Notes under the pieces: generated by a model | What the model saw: only the letters and a program-made list of their open reading frames with translations | Database searches by the model: none | What the model was told of the DNA's origin: nothing | Position numbers and translations under genes: made by a program | NCBI RefSeq assembly: GCF_029869545.1 | Contig: NZ_JARWQD010000116.1 | Coordinates: 62,001 to 126,000 of the forward strand | Length of the DNA: 64,000 nucleotides | Direction of reading: 5' to 3' | Source of the DNA: Nocardia wallacei | Lineage (GTDB): Bacteria; Actinomycetota; Actinomycetes; Mycobacteriales; Mycobacteriaceae | Shown here: positions 43,482-52,280 of the stretch, one piece after another | Numbering within the stretch: the first letter of the stretch is position 1 | How the letters are laid out: each line of letters opens with the position of its first letter

Positions 43482-44746
43482 GGTTCGGCTCCGATCTCGG
43501 ATGTGCGGACGGTGACGGGCACGCGGGCGAGGCCGTGGCACAGCACGGTGTCCGACCACGGCAGCCGATCGGCCGGTTCGGCCACACTCAGCCGCGGGGC
43601 GTGCCGGGCGAGTGCGACGAGCACGGTCTGGATCTCCAGGCGGGCCAGTTCAGCGCCTGCACAGTGGTGGCGTCCATGCCCGAACGCGAGGTGCGGGGGT
43701 CCTTCCCGGCCGGGTATCAGCCGGTGTGGGTCGGGATAGACCTCCGGGTCGTGGTCGGCGGTGTCGACGGCGGCCAGCACGATGTCGCCGACGTCGAGGC
43801 GGGCGCCGAGCAGGGTCATCGGGTGCGGTGCGAATCGCCATGTCGCCAGCGGCGCAGAGGATTGCAGCCGCAGCAGTTCCTCGGTCACGTCGCAGGCTGC
43901 GGTGGGGTCCGCGGCGACGGTTGCGGCGAGGCCGGGGTCCTCGAGCACGGTGACCGCGGTGCGGGCGAGCACCGACACGGTGTTGATCGTGTTCGCGGTG
44001 ATGAACTGCCGGACAACTCCGAGTGCGTCGCGCAGGCCGATCGTCCCGTTCTGCCAGGCGGCAGCCGCCGCCCCGGCGAGGTCGTCGGTGTCGGCGCCGG
44101 TCCGGTCGGCTCGCCGGCGCAGCAGGTCGGTCAGCAGGGTTTGCAGGTCGGCGGAGGCGCGCATGTAGTCGGGGTCGCGAGGGTGGACTGCGCCCAGCAG
44201 TGTTCGGCTGCCCGTCAGCACTGTCCGATCCGCCGTAGCGGGAATGCCGAGTACGCGGCAGATGGTCGTGTTGGCGAGGGGTTCGAACAGCTCGCCGACC
44301 AGTTCGCCGCCGCCGTGCTCGATGATCGCAGCCAGCAGGTCGTCGGTGGTGGTCTCGATATGCGGGCGCCAGTGCTGCACTGCGCGACGGGAGAGGAAGG
44401 GCTTGCTGATGCGCCGCAGTCGCGTGTGGTCGGCGGCGTCGGAACTGATGAGATGCCTTCCGCCGAGCGAGTATCCGTCCTCCGGATAGCGGCGGCCGCG
44501 GAACGGATGCACACCGGGCGGCAGCCGGAGCGGGTCCTTCACCAGTTCGTCGTTGTCCAGCACCTGCCGGACATTGTGGTATCCGGTGACGACCCACGCC
44601 GGGAGGTCGTCGAACATGATCGCTCGATCGATGGGGCCGGGCAGGCTCGCGAGTACGGCGTGGATATCGCGGGAACATCCGTGCGGGATGGTCGCGACCG
44701 GTGCGTGATCGGTACTTGGTGCGGCATCGGCGGTTTCAGGTTTCAT
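43478..44746 (-). CDS. Cytochrome P450
   Basis: 422 residues from ATG 44746, overlapping the ligase stop by 11 nt. Heme motif LAFGHGRHHCAGAELARLE with Cys at about residue 362, ExxR in TEELLRLQ, and WRFAPHPMTLLG after it. The I-helix reads QFITANTINTVSVLA, lacking the common AGxxT (A/G)Gx(D/E)T pattern; this is seen in P450s with altered oxygen chemistry. Substrate is probably the ACP-bound acyl chain of this operon. Confidence 0.9.
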   Translation of the reverse strand: MKPETADAAPSTDHAPVATIPHGCSRDIHAVLASLPGPIDRAIMFDDLPAWVVTGYHNVRQVLDNDELVKDPLRLPPGVHPFRGRRYPEDGYSLGGRHLISSDAADHTRLRRISKPFLSRRAVQHWRPHIETTTDDLLAAIIEHGGGELVGELFEPLANTTICRVLGIPATADRTVLTGSRTLLGAVHPRDPDYMRASADLQTLLTDLLRRRADRTGADTDDLAGAAAAAWQNGTIGLRDALGVVRQFITANTINTVSVLARTAVTVLEDPGLAATVAADPTAACDVTEELLRLQSSAPLATWRFAPHPMTLLGARLDVGDIVLAAVDTADHDPEVYPDPHRLIPGREGPPHLAFGHGRHHCAGAELARLEIQTVLVALARHAPRLSVAEPADRLPWSDTVLCHGLARVPVTVRTSEIGAEP

Positions 44747-46415
44747 GTCTTCGTACCTCGCAATGGGGGTCGGCGGATCGACGGTGCGCGGCGAGCCGTT
44801 CGGCGGCAGCCAGCCGCTGCCATTTGCCGCTGGTCGAACGGGTCAGAAAATGCGGCGGGACCGGGTGCACGGCGATGCGCGCCGTGCCGATCCCGGCCGC
44901 GACGTGATCGCGAATCCTGTTGATCAGCAGGGGATGCTGGTTCTCGGGCAGCTCGGTCTCGGCGATGAGGCCGATCCGCTCACCGTCGCCGACGGCGTTG
45001 TCCGCGAAGGCCACGACATGCCCGTGATAGACACCCGGCACCCGGCTGGCCAGCTGTTCGGCATCGGTCGGAAAGTAGTTGCAGCCGTGCACGATCACCA
45101 TCTCCTTGGTCCGGCCGCCCACGTACAGGTCACCGTCCAGCCGGAACCCGAGATCTCCGGTGCGCAACCAGCCGTCGTCGAACAGCTCGGCCGTGGCGTC
45201 GCCGTTGCGGTAATACCCCGTCGTGACCGCCGGGCCGCGCAACTGGATCTCCCCGAGCCGCCCCGCGGGGCATTCGGACCCCTCGGCGACGATGCGGACC
45301 TGCATCCCGGACACCGGCCGACCCACGCAGACCAGACCGACCGCGGAGCGGTCCGACCGATCTACCACGTGGACAACGCCTTTCGTGCCGAGCCGTTCGC
45401 GGTCGACCCAGCTGGTCCGTGGCACGGACCCCGGCGGGGGGAACGAGATCGCCAGGGTCGACTCGGCCATCCCGTACACCGGATACATCACCGACGGCGC
45501 CACCCCCGCCGGCGCGAACGCCTTCGCGAAGTTCTCGACGGTGACCGGCGATATCGGCTCGCCGCCGTTGAACGCCAGCCGCCAGCTCGACAGGTCGAGC
45601 TCGCGTCCGGCCGCGGCGCCGATCAGCAGGTCGTAGCTGAAGTTCGGGCCGGTGCTGAGTGTCCCCCCGGTCTCGGCGATCAAGCGCAGGAAGTTCTCCG
45701 GGTGGCGGATGAACTCGCGCGGCGCCGTCGCGTAGGTGGTGCCGCCGTTGAGCACGCTGGTCAGCATGCCGAACAGGCCCAGGTCGTGATAGGGCGGTGT
45801 CCACTGCACCCAGACGTCCGCGGGAGTCATCTCCGCGGACGCCGCGATCGCGGCCAGCCCCGCCAGTACGTTGCGGTGAGTCAGCATTACTCCGCGGGGT
45901 GCCATGGTGCTGCCGGAGGTGTATTGCACCACCGCCAGATCGCCGTCGCCGACCCGGGGTAACCCGCCCGCCCCGGGGCGATTCACCGACGCGGGGGCCA
46001 CCTGCAGACCGGGACGCAGCCCAGCCAGCTCGCCCGCCACCGCCGCGTAGCGGTCGGCGCAGACGACCGCTCGCATATCGCACGCTTGCACCAACGGCAG
46101 CAGCCGCCGTGCGTTCGCCCGCGCGTCTGCGGTTCCTACCGGCAGCACCGTCGCCACGGCGCCCGCTCGGATACTGCCCAGCAGCGCCACCAGCAGTTCG
46201 GCCCCGATCGGCAGCAACAGCCCGACGACCTCGCCGGGCCGGATACCTTCGCCGATCAGGCCGTGTGCGAACCGGGTCGAGGCCGACTCCAGATCGGCCG
46301 ACGTCAGGGTCTGCCGCAGGTGGGGGAAGGTCGTTTCGGCGTGCGGGTGGTCGCGGGCGATCCACGACACAGCCTCGGGCACCGTCGACGCTCCCCACGC
46401 GTCCGAACCGTACAT
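44736..46415 (-). CDS. Fatty acyl-AMP ligase-like adenylating enzyme
   Basis: 559 residues from ATG 46415; a TATATC hexamer lies seven bases before it, so the message may be leaderless. ANL core motifs: VVQYTSGSTMAPRGVMLTHR (A3), WTPPYHDLGLFG, YGMAESTLAISFPPPG (A5), DDGWLRTGDLGFRLDGDLYV (A7), GRTKEMVIVHGCNYFPTDAE (A8), STSGKWQR with the C-terminal Lys. The YHDLGL and NYFPTDAE patterns are typical of FAAL-type enzymes that load fatty acids onto ACPs. First gene of the operon, hence the probable entry step. Confidence 0.85.
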   Translation of the reverse strand: MYGSDAWGASTVPEAVSWIARDHPHAETTFPHLRQTLTSADLESASTRFAHGLIGEGIRPGEVVGLLLPIGAELLVALLGSIRAGAVATVLPVGTADARANARRLLPLVQACDMRAVVCADRYAAVAGELAGLRPGLQVAPASVNRPGAGGLPRVGDGDLAVVQYTSGSTMAPRGVMLTHRNVLAGLAAIAASAEMTPADVWVQWTPPYHDLGLFGMLTSVLNGGTTYATAPREFIRHPENFLRLIAETGGTLSTGPNFSYDLLIGAAAGRELDLSSWRLAFNGGEPISPVTVENFAKAFAPAGVAPSVMYPVYGMAESTLAISFPPPGSVPRTSWVDRERLGTKGVVHVVDRSDRSAVGLVCVGRPVSGMQVRIVAEGSECPAGRLGEIQLRGPAVTTGYYRNGDATAELFDDGWLRTGDLGFRLDGDLYVGGRTKEMVIVHGCNYFPTDAEQLASRVPGVYHGHVVAFADNAVGDGERIGLIAETELPENQHPLLINRIRDHVAAGIGTARIAVHPVPPHFLTRSTSGKWQRLAAAERLAAHRRSADPHCEVRRHET

Positions 46416-46455
46416 GCACCAAGATATACCCGAACGGAAGCAATGAATAAACCGG

Positions 46456-46472
46456 TGCGGCAACATAATTCG
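46456..46472. repeat. 17-bp repeat TGCGGCAACATAATTCG, copy 1
   Basis: Located upstream of the ligase operon; GCGGCAACAT recurs 15 nt further on (46472). The identical 17 bases occur at 58191. The 46416-46824 gap otherwise contains no gene I can support. Confidence 0.6.
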
Positions 46473-46824
46473 CGGCAACATTGCGAAATATCCGACATTA
46501 CAAACTATTTGGTTCACTCTGTCGAGAAGACAGCCGAATCCTGTTATGCCCCAGCAAGTTTAGAATCCCATACGAGTACATTCACTCGTAAAGGCGGGTT
46601 GCGGCGCCGCCGGGGTCGGTGAATCCGTCCTGGTTGTCAACGTAATCGGTTGCGGTGAAACATGTTTCGATGTCACGTCACGGGCGGCAGGGAACGTGCC
46701 GGAGCGTGGCCGTGACGCGTTTGCAGGCCCGTTGCAGTACGCAACCCGCCCTACGCGTGGGGTTCTCTGCCAGCGGCGTACTCCTGAACATGGTGTTCGG
46801 CGGGGCGATGGGCACATCGCTCGG

Positions 46825-48249
46825 TCAGACGTCGATACCCCACCGCAGTCGACGCTCCGGGTCCAGTGCCCGGCGCATGATCTGCACCTGCGCGCGATTG
46901 TGCGCGAAGCAACGATCCACGGTGTCGCCGGGTTGGACGTGGTTGAGGTAGCCGCCCGCGGAATGGGGGCCCAGGGCACGGTTCGCGGAACCGATCCAGC
47001 GATGAGCTTCGGCAGGCGGATCGGGGGTCCTGACGATCCACTCCACGGCCGCGGCGTGGGAGCGCCAAGGAAATGCGGTGGCCCCCGGTGCCGTATCCCG
47101 GATGGCCCCGTCGATCGGCTCGATCGACACGAGGCCGGACGCACCGACGCGGGATCGGTCCGTGATCGCGTCGACGATGACGTCGGCAACGGCGGGCGAC
47201 AGGTGCTCGACGACGTCGGCCCCGGCGACCCTGGTCATACCCGGAGTGGGTTTGTCCCGGCCGATATCCTGCATCGCGTCCAAGTGCGACAGGGTGCGCT
47301 CATCCTGGGCCGTGGGGGTGGTCGCCGCCGCGGCGATCAGTTCCGCGGCGGTCCTGGCTCCGGCGCCGGCCGGGCAGACGATCAGCACCTCGCACCGTAT
47401 GCCGTCCGCCGCGACGATATCGACCCTGGCGTAGACGGCACGGTCGGCGGCGGGCATCCACTGCGCCCAGCCGGTGAGCACGCGCGCCGCCCTGTCCCCC
47501 GGGAAGGTAAGCCGTACAACATCTTTCGATGTCGCAGGTATGGCCCGGTAGGTCAGTGAGGTGACAATCCCCGTGGCACCGCCCGCGCCCCGCAGCATCC
47601 AGAACACCTCCGGCGCCTCGGTTGCCGATGCCCGCATCGGGTCTCCGTTCGGCAGCACGAGATCCGCCGCGACCAGTCGGTCGCAGGTCATTCCGTAGCG
47701 GCGTGCGTCGACGCCGAGGCCGCCGCCGAGGGTGAGGCCGACCAGTCCGAGGCTGTGGCAGGTGCCGGTCGGTAGCGCCAGGCCCGACCGTGACAGCTCG
47801 CTCTGCGCCGCGAAGGTCGTGATCCCCGCGCCGACGGTCACCCGGTCGGCGTCGACGGTGACGCCGTCGAGCGCACGGACATCGACGACGAGCGCGCCGG
47901 TGGTCGCGGAGGCGCCGACGAACGAGTGCCCGCCGGAACGGGCCGCGATCGGAAGTCCGTGGTCGCGCGCGAAGGTGACGGCCACCCGCACATCCTCCGG
48001 CACGGCTACTCGGACCACGCCGACCGGAGCATTTCCGTCGAAACGCGAATCGAAGAGCTTCTTCGCCGACCCGTAGTCCGGCTCGCCCGACAGTACGAGC
48101 GCCCCCTGCAACCGCCGTCGCAGCCCGTCCCATGCCTTCGGGTCGACAGTCGCCGCGGCAATCCCGGACGAGATCACCCCCGCGCTCCCAGCCACCACCA
48201 AACCGCCCGCGCCGTGGAGCAACGAACGCCGCGACATCGACAAAACCAT
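46825..48249 (-). CDS. Tat-exported FAD-linked oxidoreductase (berberine bridge enzyme-type)
   Basis: 474 residues from ATG 48249 with GGGAG upstream. Tat signal SRRSLLHGAGGLVVAG. PCMH-type FAD domain with both covalent-attachment signatures: ARSGGHSF (8-alpha-His) and GTCHSLGLVGLTLGGGLG (6-S-Cys), so bicovalent FAD is likely. The C-terminal GGYLNHVQPGD and CFAHNRAQVQIMRRALDPE are BBE-type. Such oligosaccharide or alkaloid oxidases act outside the membrane. A decayed fragment of a similar gene lies on the opposite strand just upstream (48.5 kb). Confidence 0.88.
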   Translation of the reverse strand: MVLSMSRRSLLHGAGGLVVAGSAGVISSGIAAATVDPKAWDGLRRRLQGALVLSGEPDYGSAKKLFDSRFDGNAPVGVVRVAVPEDVRVAVTFARDHGLPIAARSGGHSFVGASATTGALVVDVRALDGVTVDADRVTVGAGITTFAAQSELSRSGLALPTGTCHSLGLVGLTLGGGLGVDARRYGMTCDRLVAADLVLPNGDPMRASATEAPEVFWMLRGAGGATGIVTSLTYRAIPATSKDVVRLTFPGDRAARVLTGWAQWMPAADRAVYARVDIVAADGIRCEVLIVCPAGAGARTAAELIAAAATTPTAQDERTLSHLDAMQDIGRDKPTPGMTRVAGADVVEHLSPAVADVIVDAITDRSRVGASGLVSIEPIDGAIRDTAPGATAFPWRSHAAAVEWIVRTPDPPAEAHRWIGSANRALGPHSAGGYLNHVQPGDTVDRCFAHNRAQVQIMRRALDPERRLRWGIDV

Positions 48250-48499
48250 CACGCTCCCTATCGGAATGACACACGGACAGTGCAGATTCGATGCGGCGAC
48301 ACGCCTGGATGAACAGGTCTACTACCGCCACTCGCGAAGAAGATAGCTGAACGACATCGGGCAACATAAACCCACCACATCCTGGCCGTATGACCAGGCA
48401 CAGTGAATTCACGTGCCGCCGTTGCCCTTCGATTGCCGGATGATCGGCGCAGCCGGACTGGCAACCACGATCGCGCTCGGACGAACTGCCGACGCCCAT

Positions 48500-49020
48500 C
48501 CCGCGTCGGATACGGGTGCGGCGGGCACGAATAGGAACCAGCTCCGCACCCGTGTCGCGGGCCGGGTGCTCGTTCCGGGCGACAACGATTACGGACCGGC
48601 GAAACAGATCTCCAATACTCGATTCGACCCCCGGCCGCGACGTCTCGCCCCGATCTGTTCTGGGCTCTGCGCGGCGCGGGTGCCTATGTCGGCATAGTCA
48701 CCTCGCTGACCTACCGCACTGTGCCCGCCATCTCGAAAGACGTTGCAGTCCTGTCGTTTCCGGGATCGACGCAACGGTCTGCTGTCTGGTCTACTGCACC
48801 GACCCCGACGACCATCGCCTGTCGGTGCTGGCCTCGGAAGTTCATCGGGTACTGCGCCCCGGCAGTACATTCTCGCCGACCTCAACCCGGACGCTACCGG
48901 TGTACAGTTCTCGACCCTGCGGTACGGCGAGCCGCTCACCGGCGCTGGCTTTCCGCTCCCCGCCATCGACCTTCCCGCCCTCTCGCAACCAGCGCATCGC
49001 GCCGATTCCCGTATCGCGCC
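48500..49020 (+). pseudogene. Chimeric remnant of an FAD oxidoreductase and a methyltransferase
   Basis: The stretch NQLRTRVAGRVLVPGDNDYG followed by PAKQISNTRFD resembles the start of the 46825 protein. In another frame DLFWALRGAGAYVGIVTSLT and AISKDVAVLSFPG match its later part (FWMLRGAGGATGIVTSLTYR). From 48790 it becomes VYCTDPDDHRLSVLASEVHR and ILADLNPDATGVQFSTLRYG in two frames, which is methyltransferase-like. Several deletions and frameshifts; not functional. Confidence 0.6.
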
Positions 49021-49543
49021 TTATATGGTCCTCACTACGCACGCAGCAATACGGCAACGGTCTCGGAATTGACCGTCAGCGGACCACGACCCGCGTGCGC
49101 CCGATGTTCCGGGCACGGACGTATGGCGTGTTGCTGATGTCGTCTGGTTGCGAGGCGGATTCGTGTCTCGAGGGGAACGGGTTCGCCCGCGGAGATATCG
49201 ATGCGCTGCTGGCCGTGACTGTCGAGAGACGTGCGCGGGTGTGGTGTGGGCGATTTTCACCATTCGGTCCGCCCGAGGCCCTGTGTTAGTGTTTTTGCGC
49301 TCTCGTGGCAGTGGGAGGTGCTGCGCCTCCATGGTTTTCGCGTGTACGCACGCCCGAAGCAACCAGATGACGATGTCCGCGCTCACCTGCGTCGCATCCC
49401 AGGATATTCGGACGCGGGCAGTCGTACCCTCGAGCACCACTCCGGCCGGGCCTGGTTTCGAAAACCGCTGGCCCGGAATGCAATTGCTCGACAACCGAGG
49501 AAGACGGCAGTTCATCCGTCGATACAGCGCCCAAGGGAGTCGT
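49021..49543. other. Intergenic region without a recognised gene
   Basis: About 520 bases. Open frames on both strands are shadows without ribosome binding sites. It should contain the promoter of the 49544-53719 operon, but I cannot define it. Confidence 0.4.
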
Positions 49544-50119
49544 ATGGTCATACCGGTTTCGCTGTCGGGGTCCTTGTGGGTCGCCTTCGAGCTGGCGACC
49601 CGATTCGTCGTGGGCGGATTCCTGATCGCCCGGGGCGTGGGAATGCTGACCTCGACCTCCGCCTGGCGGCAGGTATGGTTCGCCGCGCACCAATTGCTGC
49701 CCGCGCCGCTGGTTCGACCGGTCGCGCGACTGCTGCCGGTCGCCGAAATGCTGGCGGGAATCTCGTTGCTGCTCGGTGTGTTCGGCGCCGCTTCGGCGAT
49801 GGCGGCGGCTATCGTATTGGCGTCGACCACCGTGGCGGCCGGTGTAGCGCTACGGCGCGGGCTCGTTCTGTCCGGTGGAAGTTTGTGCCGGCTGCAGCCG
49901 CTACTTTCCCCATATGCGTTGCTGCGCAACATCTTCTTGATCGTCGCGCTCGGGACAGTCGTGGCACACGGCAGCTTCACCCTGGCACTGAGCGCCGTGG
50001 ACCCGTGGACGCAGGCACTCACGCTGACAGTCGCGATGGGGGCGGCAGGTGCAGCGATCTCGATGACACGCCGTGCACAGCGGCAGCGGCTTCTCGCCGA
50101 CGTCGCAAGCACTCGATGA
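49544..50119 (+). CDS. MauE/DoxX-like membrane protein
   Basis: 191 residues from ATG 49544 with GGGAG four bases upstream. Four to five hydrophobic segments: LATRFVVGGFLIARGVGML, EMLAGISLLLGVFGAASAMA, AAAIVLASTTVAAGVALRRG, ALLRNIFLIVALGTVVAHG. The layout (RxxxGGxxxxxG helix, LLPVAEMLAGI, RGxxxxGGSLCRL loop with a Cys) resembles MauE of methylamine utilisation and the wider DoxX group, which act in thiol or redox maturation of exported proteins. First gene of an operon with a Tat-exported peptide, glycosyltransferase and amylase. Confidence 0.75.
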   Translation: MVIPVSLSGSLWVAFELATRFVVGGFLIARGVGMLTSTSAWRQVWFAAHQLLPAPLVRPVARLLPVAEMLAGISLLLGVFGAASAMAAAIVLASTTVAAGVALRRGLVLSGGSLCRLQPLLSPYALLRNIFLIVALGTVVAHGSFTLALSAVDPWTQALTLTVAMGAAGAAISMTRRAQRQRLLADVASTR

Positions 50120-50131
50120 AAGGAGAATTCA

Positions 50132-50407
50132 ATGGTTTCGCGTCGCAATCTCTTCCGCTACACCGGCGTGGCCGCTGCGGCGGCGGCCGCCACCGTGGTT
50201 TTCCCGGAACTCGCCAGCGCCGAGACATTGCAGCGCCAGCAGGGTTACCGGATGGGAAGCCGAAAACGACAGGGATACGGGACGTACGGGTACGGCTACG
50301 GGAACGATGTCGCATACGGCCGTATCTACGGCGACGGCGACGTTGCGTACGGTCGCATCTACGACGACGGCAACAGTGTCGGCGGCAGCATCCATGGGCA
50401 CCACTGA
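50132..50407 (+). CDS. Tat-exported Tyr/Gly-rich short protein with internal repeat
   Basis: 91 residues from ATG 50132 preceded by AAAGGAG. Signal: MVSRRNLFRYTGVAAAAAAA then TVVFPELASA (twin Arg). The mature 61 residues are Tyr/Gly/Arg-rich (RQGYGTYGYGYGNDVAYG) with a tandem repeat DVAYGRIYGDG / DVAYGRIYDDG and a His-rich end (SIHGHH). No Cys. Could be a structural surface peptide or a substrate of the neighbouring glycosyltransferase (Tyr, Ser and Asn acceptors). Its 3' end overlaps the glycosyltransferase start by 14 nt. Confidence 0.75.
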   Translation: MVSRRNLFRYTGVAAAAAAATVVFPELASAETLQRQQGYRMGSRKRQGYGTYGYGYGNDVAYGRIYGDGDVAYGRIYDDGNSVGGSIHGHH

Positions 50408-52280
50408 AACCTTGCCTGACGTCCTCGAATCCAGTCGTGCCGACAGACAAGCGCAGGAAACCCCACGGCGGCCGGTGTCGCGGCACCGGCCGCCCGGCGG
50501 GGCGCGCATTACTTTCGTCGGTGACTTCACAGGAAATGACGGCCGGACCAACGAATACTTGGCACGCGGTATGCATCATGCCGGGGCCCGGCTCAGTGTG
50601 GCGCCACTGACGCCGGATCTGGACGGCCGTTCCAGCGAGCTCCGTCGCCTGGTCGCGGAATCGTCGGCCACCGTGGACGGTCCGGTGTTGTATTCCGGAG
50701 CGCTCGGCCGGCCGGAGTTCCGCTGCCTGCCGGGGACGGATCTGTTCGCATACACCACCTGCGAGAGTTCACGCATCCCCTCGCGGTGGGCCGCGCACCT
50801 CGATCGGACCCGGGCCGTGATCACGCCGACGCGGTTCGCGGCGAACGTCTTCCGTACCAGCGGAGTCACCGCACCGATCTATGTCGTGCCCGACGGCGTC
50901 GACCCCGAGACCTACCGCTACCAGGAACGGTTCGGCAACAAGGGGCTCACCACCCTGATGTTGCGGCCCACGGAACCGCATACCAATACCGACCAGGGCA
51001 TCGCCGCATGGCAGGCAGCGTTTCGCGACGACCCGGACGCCCGGCTCATCATCAAGGCATGGCAGGGCTGGCCGAGCTGTCATCTGGCGGCCGATCCACG
51101 AATTCACGTCGACACACTGAAGGGCCCCTACCGACGCGCCGCCCGGTGGTATGCCGAGGCCGACGTGTTGCTGGCACCGGACAACGAGAATTCGGGCACG
51201 ATGCTGCTCGAGGCGATGGCGTCGGGTCTGCCCGTCATCGCCCTGGATTCCGAAGGACAATCCGATATCTGCCGCGAGGCAGGCGAATTGGTCCTGCCGA
51301 TCGAGCCGGTGACCTGGCGCCCGTTCCTGGATCCCGAGGACGGTGAGTGCCACGGCGTCACCGGGGTCCCCGGATCCCGTGACATCGCGACGGCACTGCG
51401 GTGGGTGGCCGACCACCGGGGCGAGGCGGCCGAACTCGGCCGGAAGGCGTCGACATGGGTCCGCGAGCATCGAGATATCCGGGACTGCGGCGCCGACGTG
51501 CTCGCCGTCATCGCCGAACACACCCGCACGCGGCGGGCGGTGCACCACGCACGGTCCTCGGCACCGGCTCGACCGCTCCGCCCGACTGCGGCCGCCGCGC
51601 CCCCGGCGGCCCCGGCCCTGACGACGACCGTGCGCGACGGCCGTCCACCACTGTGGAGTTTCCAGCCCGATCAGCGGGCGTCGCTCGGCGTGGTGACGCT
51701 GTGGGATCCCAATATCGACGCGTGGGCACGGCAGCATGCGGAAGACAAGCGTGCCTATTGCGAGCGGCACGGATTCGCCTTCTACGGCTATACCGATGTA
51801 TTCACCACCGACCGGGCGCCGCACTGGTCGAAGATCCCCGCGGTGCAGCAGCACCTGGCCGACCACGACTGGGTGTTCTGGACCGACGCCGACGCCGCGA
51901 TCACGAATTTCGATTTCGATCTGCGGGACTTCTGCGACGACGAGTACGACCTGGTCGTCACCCACGACGAACTCGGTCTCAACTCCGGCAGCATGCTCAT
52001 CCGCAATACCGAGGCCGCCCGGCACTTCCTGCGCCGAGCGTGGATTCAAGACGTTTCCGACCTGTTCTACGAACAGGCGGCGATGGCCCGGGCGATCGCG
52101 CTGCTACCGCAGCTGCGGGTCAAGGTGCTGGAGAAGCGTTCGATGAACAGCTTCTGGAACGAGCACCGGCGCGGCGACTTCATCATGCACGCGGCGGGCC
52201 AGCCGACGGCGGCCAAAATCCCTCTGCTGGAAGCCTTTCGGGCTCATGCGTGCGGTCGTCCGAGCAGCACGGCGCGGTGA
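50394..52280 (+). CDS. Two-domain glycosyltransferase (GT-B plus GT34-like GT-A)
   Basis: 628 residues from ATG 50394. Residues about 40-400: a GT4-type GT-B domain (ITFVGDFTGNDGRTNEYLAR, VITPTRFAANVFRTSGV, VVPDGVDPETY, LLAPDNENSGTMLLEAMASG, LPVIALDSEG). After a Pro/Ala linker, residues about 430-615: a GT-A domain with HWSKIPAVQQHLADHDWVFW and TDADAAITNFDFD (DxD), LGLNSGSMLIRNTEAARHFL and YEQAAMARAI, resembling galactosyl/mannosyltransferases of family GT34. The GT-B-GT-A fusion suggests two sequential glycosyl transfers. No signal peptide; cytoplasmic. Translationally coupled on both sides. Confidence 0.82.
   Translation: MGTTETLPDVLESSRADRQAQETPRRPVSRHRPPGGARITFVGDFTGNDGRTNEYLARGMHHAGARLSVAPLTPDLDGRSSELRRLVAESSATVDGPVLYSGALGRPEFRCLPGTDLFAYTTCESSRIPSRWAAHLDRTRAVITPTRFAANVFRTSGVTAPIYVVPDGVDPETYRYQERFGNKGLTTLMLRPTEPHTNTDQGIAAWQAAFRDDPDARLIIKAWQGWPSCHLAADPRIHVDTLKGPYRRAARWYAEADVLLAPDNENSGTMLLEAMASGLPVIALDSEGQSDICREAGELVLPIEPVTWRPFLDPEDGECHGVTGVPGSRDIATALRWVADHRGEAAELGRKASTWVREHRDIRDCGADVLAVIAEHTRTRRAVHHARSSAPARPLRPTAAAAPPAAPALTTTVRDGRPPLWSFQPDQRASLGVVTLWDPNIDAWARQHAEDKRAYCERHGFAFYGYTDVFTTDRAPHWSKIPAVQQHLADHDWVFWTDADAAITNFDFDLRDFCDDEYDLVVTHDELGLNSGSMLIRNTEAARHFLRRAWIQDVSDLFYEQAAMARAIALLPQLRVKVLEKRSMNSFWNEHRRGDFIMHAAGQPTAAKIPLLEAFRAHACGRPSSTAR

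Noticed and set aside
46443..46622. A possible 59-residue peptide starting at ATG 46443, divergent from the acyl operon
   Set aside because: Only a weak GGAAG upstream, the second half is Arg-rich chance sequence, and the region looks like promoter DNA.
49286..49693. A 135-codon minus-strand frame opposite the MauE-like gene
   Set aside because: Mirror of the coding strand in a GC-rich gene; no start signal.
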